Source: Glandiceps talaboti (lineage: Eukaryota > Hemichordata > Enteropneusta > Spengelidae). From it: 64,000 nt of DNA. Position 1 is the stretch's first letter; every line of letters begins with the position of its first letter. The notes beneath the pieces are model-generated. The model made no database searches and was not told the origin of the DNA. It saw only the letters and a program-made list of their open reading frames with translations. The DNA lies in the NCBI RefSeq assembly GCF_964340395.1, contig NC_135549.1, positions 20,323,842 through 20,387,841 of the forward strand. The letters are read 5' to 3'. The position numbers and the translations under genes are program-made. Below are positions 37,401 to 49,439 of this stretch, in pieces.

Positions 37401-40400
37401 GACTGGGTATATAATCCATATTTTCTGTCCACCGACAATAACTTGGCTTGTGAATAGATTTTACTATAATGTCGCTTACATGTATGTCAGACTCACTAAC
37501 AGACCTGTTGCCAGTTCCAAGATACACTGCGTGTCTCTCCATACAATACCATGTATTGTGAACACACTGAGGGGTTTGCGCACGCTACTCAGGGGGATGG
37601 TTGTCACCTGACCGTACCCTGAGTTCACCTGTAAAATCACTGTCTGTCATTGATGGTGTTTAGCCTTTATTCTATAAAATCACTCACAACATGTGTTTCC
37701 ATAATTTCCTGATGAAAATGTTATTTCAAACGTAATATAGTCAACACAAGACTAAATGTAACAACACAAGCGACATCATCTCGTGCAATGCATCTTGGAA
37801 CCAGAAAATCGACTATATTTACCTCAGTTGAATGAAGAAAAATATTAAGGATTAATATCTGCAAATAAAAAAATAGCAGTTTCATAACACTCCAGGCAGT
37901 TCAAGATCCAATGATTAGCAGTTCAACTGTAATATAAATTGATATATTAAAAGAGACTTACTTTGACTTTGTTTCTTTGACTATTCCTGCTTTTGAAGTA
38001 CTTGATGATGCCCTTGAACTTTCACCTTCCTTGGTATATGAACTTGATGTTTCAGCTTTGTTTCTACCCAATGAAAATGTTACTTTCTCTTCCTCACTTT
38101 TTCTTTGAAGTTCTGTGTACACAGAGGCTTCCTATGGAAACAAAACAAAACAAGGCAAAAATTTATTATACGAATTAGATATATGCTGTTGGAAAATTGG
38201 TTGTCTGGCAAAATTAAACTAATAGTTGGGCCTCAGCCTGATCCACAGAATGTCAAATGGTTGCAGTGGTACGATAGTAGTACCCGTAACCCAAGAGTAT
38301 GGTATTGAAACATTGGTGTTTAAAGGCCCATTTCGGATTAGTCTTAAAATTCAGGTGGGAAAACTCACTGTTTGGCAGTGCTATAGAAAAAGTTGGTTCA
38401 GAACAAAGAATTGTCCCATGTAATGTTTATTAATATAACACTAATGCAATGACCAGGGATTGAAACATGGCCTTTTAGATATCATGAAAAATCACCTTTT
38501 CTCCTTCCTTCTCTTTGACTTTATTGATTTGTTTGTTGACAAACTTCATGATCCTTTCTTCATCGTCTAGGTCCATCTTTTCTTTCTTGTGCATGGCTTC
38601 TTGTCTCTTGATTGTCTCTGGGTCTCTGTCGATATAAGTGATGAACCAACCTTTCTCTGTGTGGTCCACAATGACATGCCCTGAAATTAAGTACAAGAGA
38701 GGGAAATGATCACAAACAGAAAAAAAAATATGTACTCCGATGTCTACATTAATCCTCTAAATGATAAAGTTTTAATACATAAAAATGTACCATAAACTAA
38801 AAAGTACACTATTCATACATATTCAAGAATAAGCTATCTTTATGGTTGCAGATAGCACTGTTATTAAGGTAGCATACACTCTGAGGATGAATTTCACTGA
38901 AAATGAAAGTTTTTAAAATCTCTCCAAACATTATCAATATGAAGGCTTGTGTCTGTTGTTTTTGAAATAATAAAAGAAATCTGGGGTCCACCGTCTTGTT
39001 TTCAAGAAAATCAACAATCTCATATTTATCCATAGCGTTAACACAGTATTCGGTAGCCATATTGGATTCTACGGCCATATTGGATTCTAAAATGGTTTAA
39101 GTTTGATAACATTTTGACCTCTATTTCAAAAATTTGTACAATGACCCCAATGTCCATGTGTGTATGTGTTTAAATATAAAAGAGTATGTTCTAATGTTGA
39201 AGATATGCATATTATAGGCTGATCACTATGCAAACCAATATTCAAATTACCATGTAATTGATATGTAAATTAATATGCAAATTAATTGTCATCCTTGAAA
39301 TCTACCCTGGGGAGAACATTGGCTTAGCCTAGCCCCTAAAGTACATAGGAGAATTCACCCCATCATAGGAGAATAGATCTCAAGGTAGAGATTGTGGTAC
39401 ATGTGTGTATTACAATACAAAGCTGATTTGCTTACCTTCTCTACCCAGCCATTTGACAAACTCTGTCAGTGTTTCCCACTGGGTTGAATTCATATGAACA
39501 TGTTCTTTAAATTGGATGTATTCATTGTAAACTATATTGCAGTGCACCCTCCTAGTACCAAACCTTCTTCGAAGCAATTCCATAAAATCGTCCAAAAATT
39601 CTCTGCAAGTAAAAAAAAGTAGCATTATATTATATCTGACATGTCCATTTTTTTTTTGTAAATGTTTATAAACTTTATTCATCCAGATGAAATTCAGAAA
39701 TTGAAATACAGTCGTAACTTGTGCCGTGCCGTGCTCAAATGTCCTAGTATTTAAAGCAGGAGGAAACCCAAAGTACCTGTGGAACACCTACATGTATATG
39801 TATGTTGTTCAAGAGGGTCAAACTTCAAGTTGCATCACCCTTCTTACATACAGGTCTACAGATAGTTAATTTTTAATCAAACCATTGCACACTACTGACT
39901 ACGGAGCAGTTTTGAACCCAGACTGCAGCATAACAGCTTGGCCACAAACAACACAATATTGTAAAGCAGTTTAAGAATGAAAATATTAAAAAGACTTAAT
40001 TTTTATATACGTACGGTTATGATAATTTTACTTATGTATCCAACTGATTACTTTCATGCATAAACATCATAAACCTGTGTTTTGCATCAGTGGTTTTGGC
40101 TGGGCTAGGGTTCTTGGTGGCATCCATACACCCTGCTTTCATTGGTCATACATTCTGCTTTATTGTCATAGTCCCTTTTGAATTCTCTCTTATTTCTATT
40201 GCTTTCTTGAACAGCTGTAATGTTATTTACCACAGACTCATAGGTCATTCTGTTTATCCAATCAATAATAACTAATGCTCTCCAATGTTTTACATGTTTA
40301 TATGCATCTTGTTGTTCCAACATTGTCTACCTTGGCATGTTTGCTTTGTCATCACAAGTTTGGATGCTCCTGTCATTTTAATCCCTGGAGAATACTTTAG

Positions 40401-41043
40401 ACATAACAAAAGATACATCTGTTGTATCTTTTATATGTCTACAGTATTCAAAACAGCAATACCATTGCTCAATCATCAATGAAGACATAATTTTACATCA
40501 TATCAAGCTTCAATTGTTTACACTGACTAAAGGACAGTGTGCCCTCTAAGCCAATTTGATCATGACACACCATTGATTTCTAGTGATGAATCCCTATCTC
40601 TTACTCTGTGGTGACTCACAACAAATCCTACTTTTTATCATTTTGACTCAAAACAACAAAATTTGGCTATCACTAGAGGGCACACTGGTAACGGACATGA
40701 CATTGTTTTACATTGTAGCAGTCTTAATAAAATGTGTAAAAATGTAACTTACTCTGAATATGCATCCAAGTATTTATCTGGGTTCTCTGCAAACAGTAAG
40801 AGTTGGCGCTGGTGTGATTCTGACATTGTGTGACACTTAAATCCATTCTGTTGGTGGGGGGGAAAAATCAGTTACTTCCATCATGACAAAAAAATATTAT
40901 GAGCAGGTTTCTAATGAATGTTTGTGTGGAGATGTTTGTATGGATGTGTATGTGGGTATGTGGATGCATGCATGGGTGGTGTGACTGTGTGGATGTGAGT
41001 TTGCACACATGCCTGTGTGGAAGGGATGATGTGTATACATTTG

Positions 41044-41077
<34 letters not shown>

Positions 41078-41583
41078 TGAGATGTGAGTGTATGTATGTG
41101 TGCTGTTGTGTCAACTAGGTATACTAACATTACTAGTAAATTATACATAACAGTACTTCCCTAGTCTATTTTCCTGGTTTTGATCTTCTCATAAAAAAAA
41201 AACAAGTATCATATGCAAGGAAAATCTGAGATTCCCCTTCTCTATTTAACTTTACATTCAGTACCAAAGCAATGTAAGGGCATGGATCCTTCATAGACTG
41301 TGTACATTTTCATATTTTTATGTAATAATATTTCTATGCTATTTTATTAATAAACTGTGCCTCTGTCACGCTGTGATAAGAAAACTGTTATTAAATTTTA
41401 ATTTGTATGTTGCTAATATTTGTTGTATTTCCAATATATAATTTAATTTATAGATTTCAACACACTCACCTCATCTCGGCACTGTTTCTGACACATTTGG
41501 CAATACCATCGTAATTTTTGGAGGCCTTTCGCCTTTATCCTGTTTGCGATGGCTTTGGGGGTGAGAAAGTCATGTTTTCCCAT
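33805..41583 (-). CDS. KIN: KIN17 DNA/RNA-binding protein (complete, 10 exons)
   Basis: Exons on the minus strand: 41583-41470, 40847-40753, 39602-39436, 38680-38496, 38131-37962, 36928-36823, 36051-35929, 35722-35623, 34802-34702, 33879-33805. Phases agree and give 411 aa (human about 393). The start MGKHDFLTPKAIANRIKAKG, the zinc finger (CQMC then HTMSESH), the winged-helix segment (ELLRRRFGTRRVHCNIVYNE, TQWETLTEFVKWLGREG), the basic segment with KRKSALDEIMEEEEKKR, the SH3-like KOW region (GKLVLVLNGAHRG) and the end VEGVQYEDISKLA all match the family closely. KIN17 is a nuclear protein linked to replication, DNA-damage response and pre-mRNA processing. The serine-rich middle (exons 5-6) is least conserved, as expected. 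The C-terminus extends four residues (DQSL) past the usual end. It is divergently arranged with LAMTOR5. Confidence 0.96.
34353..34515. repeat. (GA)n then GACA microsatellite (KIN17 intron 9)
   Basis: About 88 bp of pure GA, a G-rich imperfect stretch, then CAGA units to about 34515. Confidence 0.9.
34954..35185. mobile_element. Foldback MITE, copy 1 (KIN17 intron 8)
   Basis: Inverted ends ACAACGAGTAACACTGAAGT and the inverse of ACAACCCATAAGACC, with long pairing arms (TTTATAGCATTCATATCAAG on the left, its inverse on the right). Over 70 bases are identical, in opposite orientation, to the element at 43444-43652 in LAMTOR5. Confidence 0.8.
35350..35620. repeat. Direct repeats of about 110 bp in KIN17 intron 8
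   Basis: Units containing GTTACCAGGGTTCC / GTTACCATGGTTCC, TTACCAGATT and AGCAAAAACACTGC recur two to three times and end only 3 bp from the exon 8 donor (35622), so the last unit overlaps the splice region. Confidence 0.65.
37134..37277. mobile_element. 144-bp MITE with ~29-bp TIRs (KIN17 intron 5)
   Basis: TATTATTCCCCAATATTTTT at the left pairs with AAAAATATTGGGGAATAATA at the right. A solo end (CAGTTGAATGAAGAAAAATA) lies at 37825-37857 in the same intron. Confidence 0.8.
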
Positions 41584-42188
41584 TGTGGCTCAGTAGCTGG
41601 TTGTGACTGGCGTCTTTTAGATCAAGACGACCTGCCTCGTGAAGTGCAGCGATTTGTTTGGTTTGGTAGAACTTAACGTAAAGGAGAAATGACCTGAAAT
41701 GTCTCTGGTGAGTAAATCTGACCAAAGGAAACGCCCTCTCAATAGAATACTACGATATCAGCGGTAAAACTTGAATAAAAACATCAAAATACACAAAAAT
41801 TATTCGAACAGTTCCGGAAACTCATCGTCCGCATGACGTCAGAGGGAGATCCCACCTACCCATAATTCCATTGAATAGGGCGCCCTATCCTTGTCATCGA
41901 GGGATGTATCTTTATCTAATAGCATTCAGTGACTCTGTTGCATAATATTATAGGCAAGAGAAATCAGCAAAATCAATAAAAAATAATGTATCTAATGAAG
42001 TCAACAACATTTTAGATTTATTGAAAAAAACAAACGACACCTCAACAAATTAGAAGGTAAAAATAATGCTACCTAGGGAGTCAAAATGAAAAGCGGAAAT
42101 AACCAGACGACTTCGTCACAGCTCGCTGTCTGAAGCTTGGTCGTACATGTTGCTTGTCTCATTCTGAGCTATTCTGTCAAGTGTAATC
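41584..42188. promoter_or_regulatory. Bidirectional promoter region between KIN17 and LAMTOR5
   Basis: The start codons are 605 bp apart on opposite strands. The interval holds a palindromic CRE (TGACGTCA, 41834-41841), a palindromic ETS site (TTCCGGAA, 41812-41819) and several CpGs, but no TATA box in a clear position. CRE and ETS sites are typical of TATA-less housekeeping promoters. Shared regulation is inferred from the arrangement. Confidence 0.7.
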
Positions 42189-44223
42189 ATGGAAAACTCT
42201 CTTGAAAAGCACTTGGACGACACGTGAGTAATTTCAGAATCTTGATGATATGGTCAGGCCAGTTTTGGGCCAGATCTAGAGCTGTAACACTAAATACTAG
42301 TAAATGTTGATGGACCTTAGTTGTGAGTGTGGGGATCATGTGATTATGACTGAGTTCATGTGAAGGCCACCTCTAAAAAAGTGTATGTTGTTGAATGCTG
42401 TTACGGTGAATCATTATATACTCCACAAAGTCTTGCCTTTACACACATGTCCATTGCTGTAGAATTATACAGGAATACTATAAATTGATGGAAAAATGCA
42501 CACATTTTACAAATATTAAAAATGAAACTTCATCATTGATATTTGTAGTAATACTAATAGTGTAGTAATTATAGCTTGGAGTAATTATACTGTCAGTATC
42601 ATTACTCCAAGATTATTGGCACTAGAGGAAGAATGGGTACTTTGAAAGTTTCAAAATTGTTTACTTACAGCATGTCAATTAAATGTTGAAATAGATCACC
42701 TCACATTTCGAGAAATATAAAGTGATGATGAACTGAATGGTAAACAACAAGACCGTAATTTAAAAAAACAAAAAACACCACCCATCTCTCCCCAGTACCC
42801 ATGAACCACACCCCCCCCCTGTATGTATTTGGAGGGTTACCCCAGACCACAGTCACTTGTGAACTAATAGTCCATTCAAGGATGGTCATGATATAAAATG
42901 CTGACATTACACATGGACAGGCTCTCTGAATCAGAAAATTAGTAAAGTTTTCCAATGCAAACACCGCTGATGGTATTTTTTGAATATTCCTAAATACCTA
43001 ATAAACTCCATTATTTTGTATTGTGACCACCCTTGAATAGAATATTAGTCCACAAGTGACTGTGCCCCAGACAAACAGACCGAAGAAAACACCTGTCCAG
43101 CTGTTGATGATGATGATGGAAATTGTTTACAAAGATAATGAATGCCATGAAAAGAAAGTTGTTCCAAGGCTTAGGAAAATATCACTTGTCAAATATGTAC
43201 ATGTTGTATGTGTATTCAGCATGCTTATCCATGTGTATATTTTTCTATATTTCAGTATGAATGTACATGGTGTGGTTGGGGTCTTAGCTGCAGACCAACA
43301 GGGTCTTTGTCTGGGTGGTAAGTTAAATATCAAGTGAAATCAGAACTACGACAAAAGAGAATACACACATACATGTAGTACTGTACATGTACAATTATTA
43401 TCACAGTTGGGGAACTAGTCCATGAGTACTGAATCAGTAGTTTACAACCCATAACACCAAACTAAAGCATTTTCTGTATGTACCACAATCGTTTATAGCA
43501 TCCATATCAAGTGTACTGTTTCATTTGCTAATTGACCAAGTTAGAAAGGCCTAAATAAACCAATTGACACAGTATACTTTTACACTTGATATGAATGCTA
43601 TAAACGAGTGTAGCACATAGAGAAAGTGCTTTACTCCAGTGTTACCCCTTGTAAAAAGTTATGACAAAATAACAGCAGTGGCAATTAGTTTTTTTGCGAA
43701 ATATTGAACCAATTGATGGAGAAAAGGTATCCTGTAGTCTTATATCCAAAGTACATGTATGGACAATTGTCATTTTCTGAGTCAGATAGCCAGTCCATGT
43801 GTAATGTCACTGTTGTTTTTTGGGTTAATTTGTTCATCATGATGAGAAGTTTGTTATTCTCCAGGGTGATGTTTAATATATATTGTATGTCACATGCACA
43901 CTGATGAAATGTTTTGTCTTTTGTGTCCTTCAATATCTACATACTTGATTAATATTAAAAAACAATAAGTTGCACTTATCGTGGAAACATGTAGGTTTTT
44001 TATGTATCCATTTACAATTGTAGAGTTTGTGATCAGAGTAGTGATAATTCCTTAAAAAACAATCATAGCGGGGACTATGTCATTCTCAATGACTTGTTAT
44101 TTAGTAGGATGTTTACATTGTAGTGATGCTTTGAAAGCAGCAATCAAGTTTGGGGACTTCAAGTTCAACATGCATGACTGCATTTAGTTACTGATGTCAA
44201 CTGATAAGTCTACATTTGGCATG

Positions 44224-44269
<46 letters not shown>

Positions 44270-45135
44270 ATGAGCCAATATACTGACTCAGTTTTCTTTA
44301 CATTGCATAGAATGTATAACATCTTATATTTTCTGTATCTTCTGTAAGCTAAAGGAAATGCACAAGTTTCTGCAGCTGGTCTTATATCGGGATTAGCCGA
44401 AGCTGCCAAAGGGTTGTCACCAGATGGACTATCACCAGTTGTTTGCTTAGAATCTGATACATGGTAAGTTGATGTTTGGATATGAACTATGACAGGGCAG
44501 TGCACAAGTAGTACACATTGTTTCAGAACGTGACTACCTTATGTTATGGCAGAACATTTGTGTATTTACATTTCCTACATTGTAATTTATATGAAGACAG
44601 ATGAGCTTTGTATTCAGATCACATAGACATTGCCAACCAAAATATATTAGACAATGACATAGAAATGTATTGAAAATGTTATTAACAAACAACATAAGAA
44701 ACACAGCCAGATATATAGGAAAAGTATATTTGAAAAGATAAGAGAATATGTCTATACACAGATAAGCTTAGTTGGTATCGATGTTCTGCTTTTGTTTGAA
44801 CTTTTTATTTACTCAGTATTGTGTATACTATTTGTTTAAACTTAAAGTGACATATAAGTCCATCAGGTTATTTCATATTTCTTAATATGTAATGTAATTT
44901 TCTGTTTATCACCACTTCTCACCATGATAAAATTACTATACTGTGTATATAGCAAAAACATGGAAGGAATATATAGAAAAGTGTACTAGGGAAATCTGAT
45001 TAAAATCCCAGTAGCGTATTAATTATATATAATCAAAAGATAACCCCCAGTTCTTTCTCTTTTCTCGTCCACAGCAATATTTTGGTCAAGTCACATGATG
45101 CAGTTACTATGGCAGTATACAAAGTTGCATCATGA
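42189..45135 (+). CDS. LAMTOR5: LAMTOR5 / HBXIP, Ragulator subunit (complete, 4 exons)
   Basis: Exons 42189-42223, 43256-43317, 44349-44463, 45075-45135, with GT/AG junctions and matching phases, give 90 aa; vertebrate LAMTOR5 is 91 aa in its short form. Family signatures are MENSLEKHLDDTM at the start, GVVGVLAADQQGLCLG, SPVVCLESDTCNILV, and the end AVTMAVYKVAS. The fold is a roadblock-type alpha/beta dimerisation unit. In other animals it is part of the pentameric Ragulator complex, which anchors Rag GTPases on lysosomes for mTORC1 amino-acid sensing. The first exon is very short and the start ATG begins the conserved N-terminus. Introns are about 1.0, 1.0 and 0.6 kb; intron 2 carries a foldback MITE. 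Nothing looks damaged. Confidence 0.95.
43444..43652. mobile_element. Foldback MITE, copy 2 (LAMTOR5 intron 2)
   Basis: Ends ACAACCCATAACACC and the inverse of ACAAGGGGTAACACT. It is the inverted counterpart of 34954-35185, with more than 70 identical bases around CTACACTCGTTTATAGCATT (as read on the minus strand here). Confidence 0.8.
44226..44271. repeat. (AT)n(GT)n microsatellite (LAMTOR5 intron 2)
   Basis: ATATATAT followed by about 12 GT units and TATGTGTATATG, roughly 80 bp before the acceptor of exon 3. Confidence 0.9.
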
Positions 45136-45808
45136 TGGAGACAAATCCAGATTCCATTCTAACTGTGATGTAATATTTCATTCCTTCTATCATATCTGAC
45201 TTGTTTATACAAAGACTCCATACACACCTCGCCCACAATGACTGACCTGTCAGACTACTGTTGTACTCTCAGACAGACATTGTACATCATTTGTTTGAAT
45301 TTCATTTTATTTGTATTAAGTACAGACACTGTTAAAATTTGCTTTACAGTAAAGTAAATAGAATCTTACACAGAACAGTTTTGTATTTATGTACTAGTAG
45401 TAGTAGTACAATATAGTAGAAGTACTCGACTCTTTATTTACTAAGAATGCTTCTCAGTAGCTATTCATGTCATAGGTGCCAGGCTAATACCAGAAACTAA
45501 TTTATGTAGTGTAACATCTCCTTTATCTTTGAAGCATGTTTCTTTATGTATATTATTGTACAATCACATCAAAAATAATGTGAACACATTCAAAGGGGTT
45601 GTTTGGAAGGTTCAAAAAAACACATTGTGTACTATTACAATTTTTTTTCTCCATTTTTTTGACCAAAAATTAGAGAACCACAGAAACATGAAATGATAAA
45701 AGAAGGGAGACTAATGGGTGCCCATCACCTTCCTATGTTTGTGACTATTTGGAATTACAACATGCAATAGATTTGTAAAGTATCTATGTTCATTTTTGTA
45801 TTATCTGA

Positions 45809-45814
45809 AATAAA
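45809..45814 (+). promoter_or_regulatory. Possible LAMTOR5 polyadenylation signal
   Basis: AATAAA about 670 bp after the stop codon. Earlier weak variants exist, so the true 3' end may be closer. Confidence 0.4.
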
Positions 45815-46083
45815 TGGCTGAAAGCATTTTCAGTTGTAAGATATGACATTGTTTGTGATGACTGATAACTGTAATTATGCTTGAAGTTACAAAATGTACG
45901 TTGTATCACTCCGCACACCCACATCCAACTATCAAAAGCAAACTTAATGTTATATAGCATTGATATTTTGCAAGTTCCTAATAACACAGTACTCTGATTA
46001 ACTTTTTGACGACCTCAAATAGTTGGAGATGTATTGTCTACCAACGGCTTTCTCTCGAAGTTCTTCATGTGTGTACTGATGCC

Positions 46084-48787
46084 TTACACCTTATGTTTCT
46101 TCCTCAGTTCTTCAATGTATTTGTATTTCGGAGTAAGTTCACCGTTGGAGCATATAATAGCCTGTGAAATTTAAACAATATGTACGTACAGTACGATTAC
46201 GATTACTAAGTTTATGTAAGAGTGATATACAATACTAATATGGTATATTGTTCACACACAGTTGGCAATACCACCACTTCCCTAAAAAAAAATACAAAAA
46301 ATAAAGTAGGGCAGTTATTCAATTCCAGTCACCTTTTGGTCCCAGGCTACAAAAATGTATCCAGTAGGCCTAACTGGAGACTGATTAGCAAAACTTTTGT
46401 GATCATAAATTAGCAGACAATCACACAATAATACAGAAAACCTGTTCCTGGACTGAACTCTGATGTCATACAAATAAGCAAAATGAACATGGTGGTGTAA
46501 TATTTTGATGATTTTATTTTATTTGGCAAAACAATATTCATGAAACCATAAACAAAAACGGATATACTATTATGACAACTATCATATCACATTCTCAGGA
46601 AAGACAAAACAGATACATCACTGAATACCTTTGCCGAGGATGACTCAAAAAAAAAAAAGTTTTAATTGTGGTCCCTCTGATGTGTGATAATCTCAATTAC
46701 CCAGTTCTCGTTCCCCAACAGAGAGGCGGGGTGTTGCTCCAATGAGAGGAGTCTGGATAACCGAGACTAGACTACATTGTAAAGACTGACGCAATGCATC
46801 TGTGCACTTCCTCTGGACATGCGTATTTGACTACACTGAACTCAAAGAAGCATGATAGTAGAAAACAACAAACACATATTTAACTTAGACATTGCATTTT
46901 ATTGTGAAGCCATTCAAATGGAATTGTCGCACAGCGGCTCATTGACTAGTATGTATGCGCGTCATATATACTATGCGAAAGAAATTTGTGGTTCTCCCAG
47001 GGATGCATTGCGGCGCGCAGTGACGACGCATGCGCCTTCCTTATACCATATGCTTTCTCCACGTGCTACCGTATCATCATATAGCATAGGCGACATAACA
47101 TCACCATGCATTGCAATATTTTAACAGTAGGTGTGTTTGCATGATTATTGTAACATTGTAACGAGTATCGAGACATCACTGAACCCCAAGAAGCATTGTT
47201 ACACTATTTGTAAGTTTAAAACATGGTGGTACGCGATACGAACCACTGATGACATAGCGCAGTTTAATTTCCAGGTTGTGGAAGTGTGGTTTTGACATTT
47301 ATATTGTCGATAATTGATTTTTTTACATGTTAAATACTTTCCTATGTTTGTTGGTAGAGTAACATTCCTAAATCATCGAGTTGAATAGAGAAATCGTGAT
47401 ATTCGGCAACATGTCAACAAAACATTTGTCTAAAGACCAACGTACGTTGGTGGAGGGTCTATGATAAGTTGGCTGATTGAAAATGAACAATATTAACCTA
47501 ATGGCTATGATGGTTTTTGAAACCAACAACTGCATAGAGTGTTGACTTTCTTTACTTCTTGTCCATGTCAGAGAATTAGATGTCATTCAAAAAAATAAAT
47601 TTTGATGGTCAATACCCCTGAAAAATGACCCAAATCAAGTGTATCAACCCTGGCCCAAGCAGCCGGTCACAAATGAATCTACCCTGCGTGAGCTTAGGGG
47701 CTTTGCCTAGTTATGATATTAGAGGGCATATGCATGCCACTTGGTTTTACAACCCTCATGACAACAGTGATATGGTGGCTATACATGCCGTAAATATTCA
47801 CACTTTGCCCAATAACTCTTGAAGTTTAACAGATAGAGACCTAATTCAAGTGTCTCCACCCATGTTATCAACCATGAGCTTTTAAATGGCACGTTGACTT
47901 TCACCTTGACCTCTATCTTTAAGGTCAAATAGCCATATTATTGTCAAAGTGTGGATGTATATCTCTGATATGCATGGACTGATTTCAACCAAACCTTGTA
48001 CAAATGTCAGATGCTGTAGTCTGCATATACACATTACTTCGTTTCACAACCCCCACAATAACAGCAAAATGGCAGCTATATTTGTCATAAATATTCACAT
48101 TTTGGTCGATAACGCTTGAAGTTTAACAGATAGAGACCCTCTTCAAGTGCCTTCATCATGGTTATCAATGATGAGCTTTCTAATGACACATTGACTTTTG
48201 ACCTTGATCTTCAGGGTCAAATAGCTATGTCTTCCTATTTTGATCGGGAGGCGGTGATAACTCCAAACAAAACAAACGTCACAACACGATGAATATAGGT
48301 AAATAAGGACATCTAGTCGCTTTCACCACATCGGATTTTAATCAAATTGGTTCATGTAGTGAGAAGGTCACAGCCAAATATTATTTAGGTGCAAGCTTTT
48401 TAAATAAAGTGAACTAAACAAATTAATGTTAATCTGAAGGAAACTCTTGGTTGAGTAGTTTAAATTTATCAAATAGTCCACCAGCAACTGTGTTTTATAC
48501 TATTTGTCTCCTTTTCAGGTTCTTGTGTACGTCGGGTGAAAAAATCGTAATCTCTTCTCGTAGACATTAATATTTTTCGTGATTATATTGTATTATTAAA
48601 AAAGTATGAATTATATAACCCGTTATTGTTACACGTTCACATTGTATAATTCAAGTACACATTAATGATGTTACTAACCATTTCTTTGATATATGGTAGC
48701 AATATACCTCCGAAGTAATCAACGGATTCCTTTGGCAGCTGAGTTGGTATGTTACCAATAGAACACAACACTCCCTCTCCAAGAAGG
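46084..48787 (-). CDS. End of the lysine-ketoglutarate reductase domain of AASS (two exons, partial or relic)
   Basis: Exon 48787-48679 encodes GEGVLCSIGNIPTQLPKES followed by VDYFGGILLPYIKEM. Exon 46161-46084 encodes AIICSNGELTPKYKYIEELR, then KKHKV and TAA. Both match the C-terminal part of the LKR half of alpha-aminoadipic semialdehyde synthase, the bifunctional mitochondrial enzyme that starts lysine catabolism. The junction is phase 0 on both sides. The roughly 20 residues that separate these motifs in the human enzyme are missing, so an exon may be lost or unseen. The stop falls where the linker to the saccharopine dehydrogenase half would begin, and I find no dehydrogenase exon downstream and no earlier LKR exon up to 64 kb. 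It could be a monofunctional LKR paralogue, the end of a longer gene, or a relic. The last exon also contains GTGTAAGG, a weak alternative donor. The acceptor at 48788 is tentative. Confidence 0.55.
47600..48260. repeat. Tandem direct repeat, ~297-bp unit
   Basis: ACAACCCTCATGACAACAG at 47749 recurs diverged as ACAACCCCCACAATAACAG at 48046, and the following TTGAAGTTTAACAGATAGAG and GGTCAAATAGC strings also recur at that spacing. Two units. It lies within the presumed intron between the two LKR exons and is probably a transposon core array. Confidence 0.7.
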
Positions 48788-49439
48788 CTTCCAGAGGAAC
48801 AAACATATAATAAGACAGTGACAGTAGATATTTGTGATTTGAATCACTTGTGAGAGCTAATTATAAGATTATGAAAGATTAAACCATGCAGCTTTTGTGC
48901 GATTCAACAGTAAGTATTTTAAAATCTGAATCATGTATGTCACATATTCTATACCATATTCGATTGCCATGAGTTTTCAATGATCTTAAAATTCCACTTC
49001 CCTCTAGAGTAAAAATGGTGCAAACAAATAATTCAAAATAAAACTATCCTCGTTTTGTTTTTTTACATTTTGTCGTACTCGGAGAACTTTTACTGACAAA
49101 TACGTCCAAACAAATATACACTAATAGAAACTGTCTTTCCAAATTGTAAGTTCTTGTTCTAGTCTATAATAATTTTATGTATCAAAATAAAACGATCGAC
49201 TCTCACAGTACGATGCCTTATCGTCAGTCGAGGGGGCATGGCAAATGTAACAAAATTCGTTGCGTATAGGAGACGGATCGTTCGATCAAATATGCGTAAA
49301 ATTAATTTCCATTGCGTATAATGCGCATGATTTTGCATCACCGCGAATAATGGTCCGTCATTCTGAGCAGTTCTCAAATCCGGGAATTAAATGATAAATT
49401 TAATGAGACGTCAACTAGAAAACAGTACATTTAGACTAA

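Noticed and set aside
40897-41148. Thr-His-rich frames in KIN17 intron 1
   Set aside because: They derive from a GT microsatellite and diverged GTGTGGATG repeats.
43056-43337. 93-codon open frame spanning LAMTOR5 exon 2
   Set aside because: Only 43256-43317 is conserved; the rest is intron read through an AG acceptor.
46852-47124. 90-codon plus-strand open frame
   Set aside because: No domain, no splice context and unremarkable composition; the nearby CpG and GCATGCGC strings might be a promoter, but nothing confirms it.
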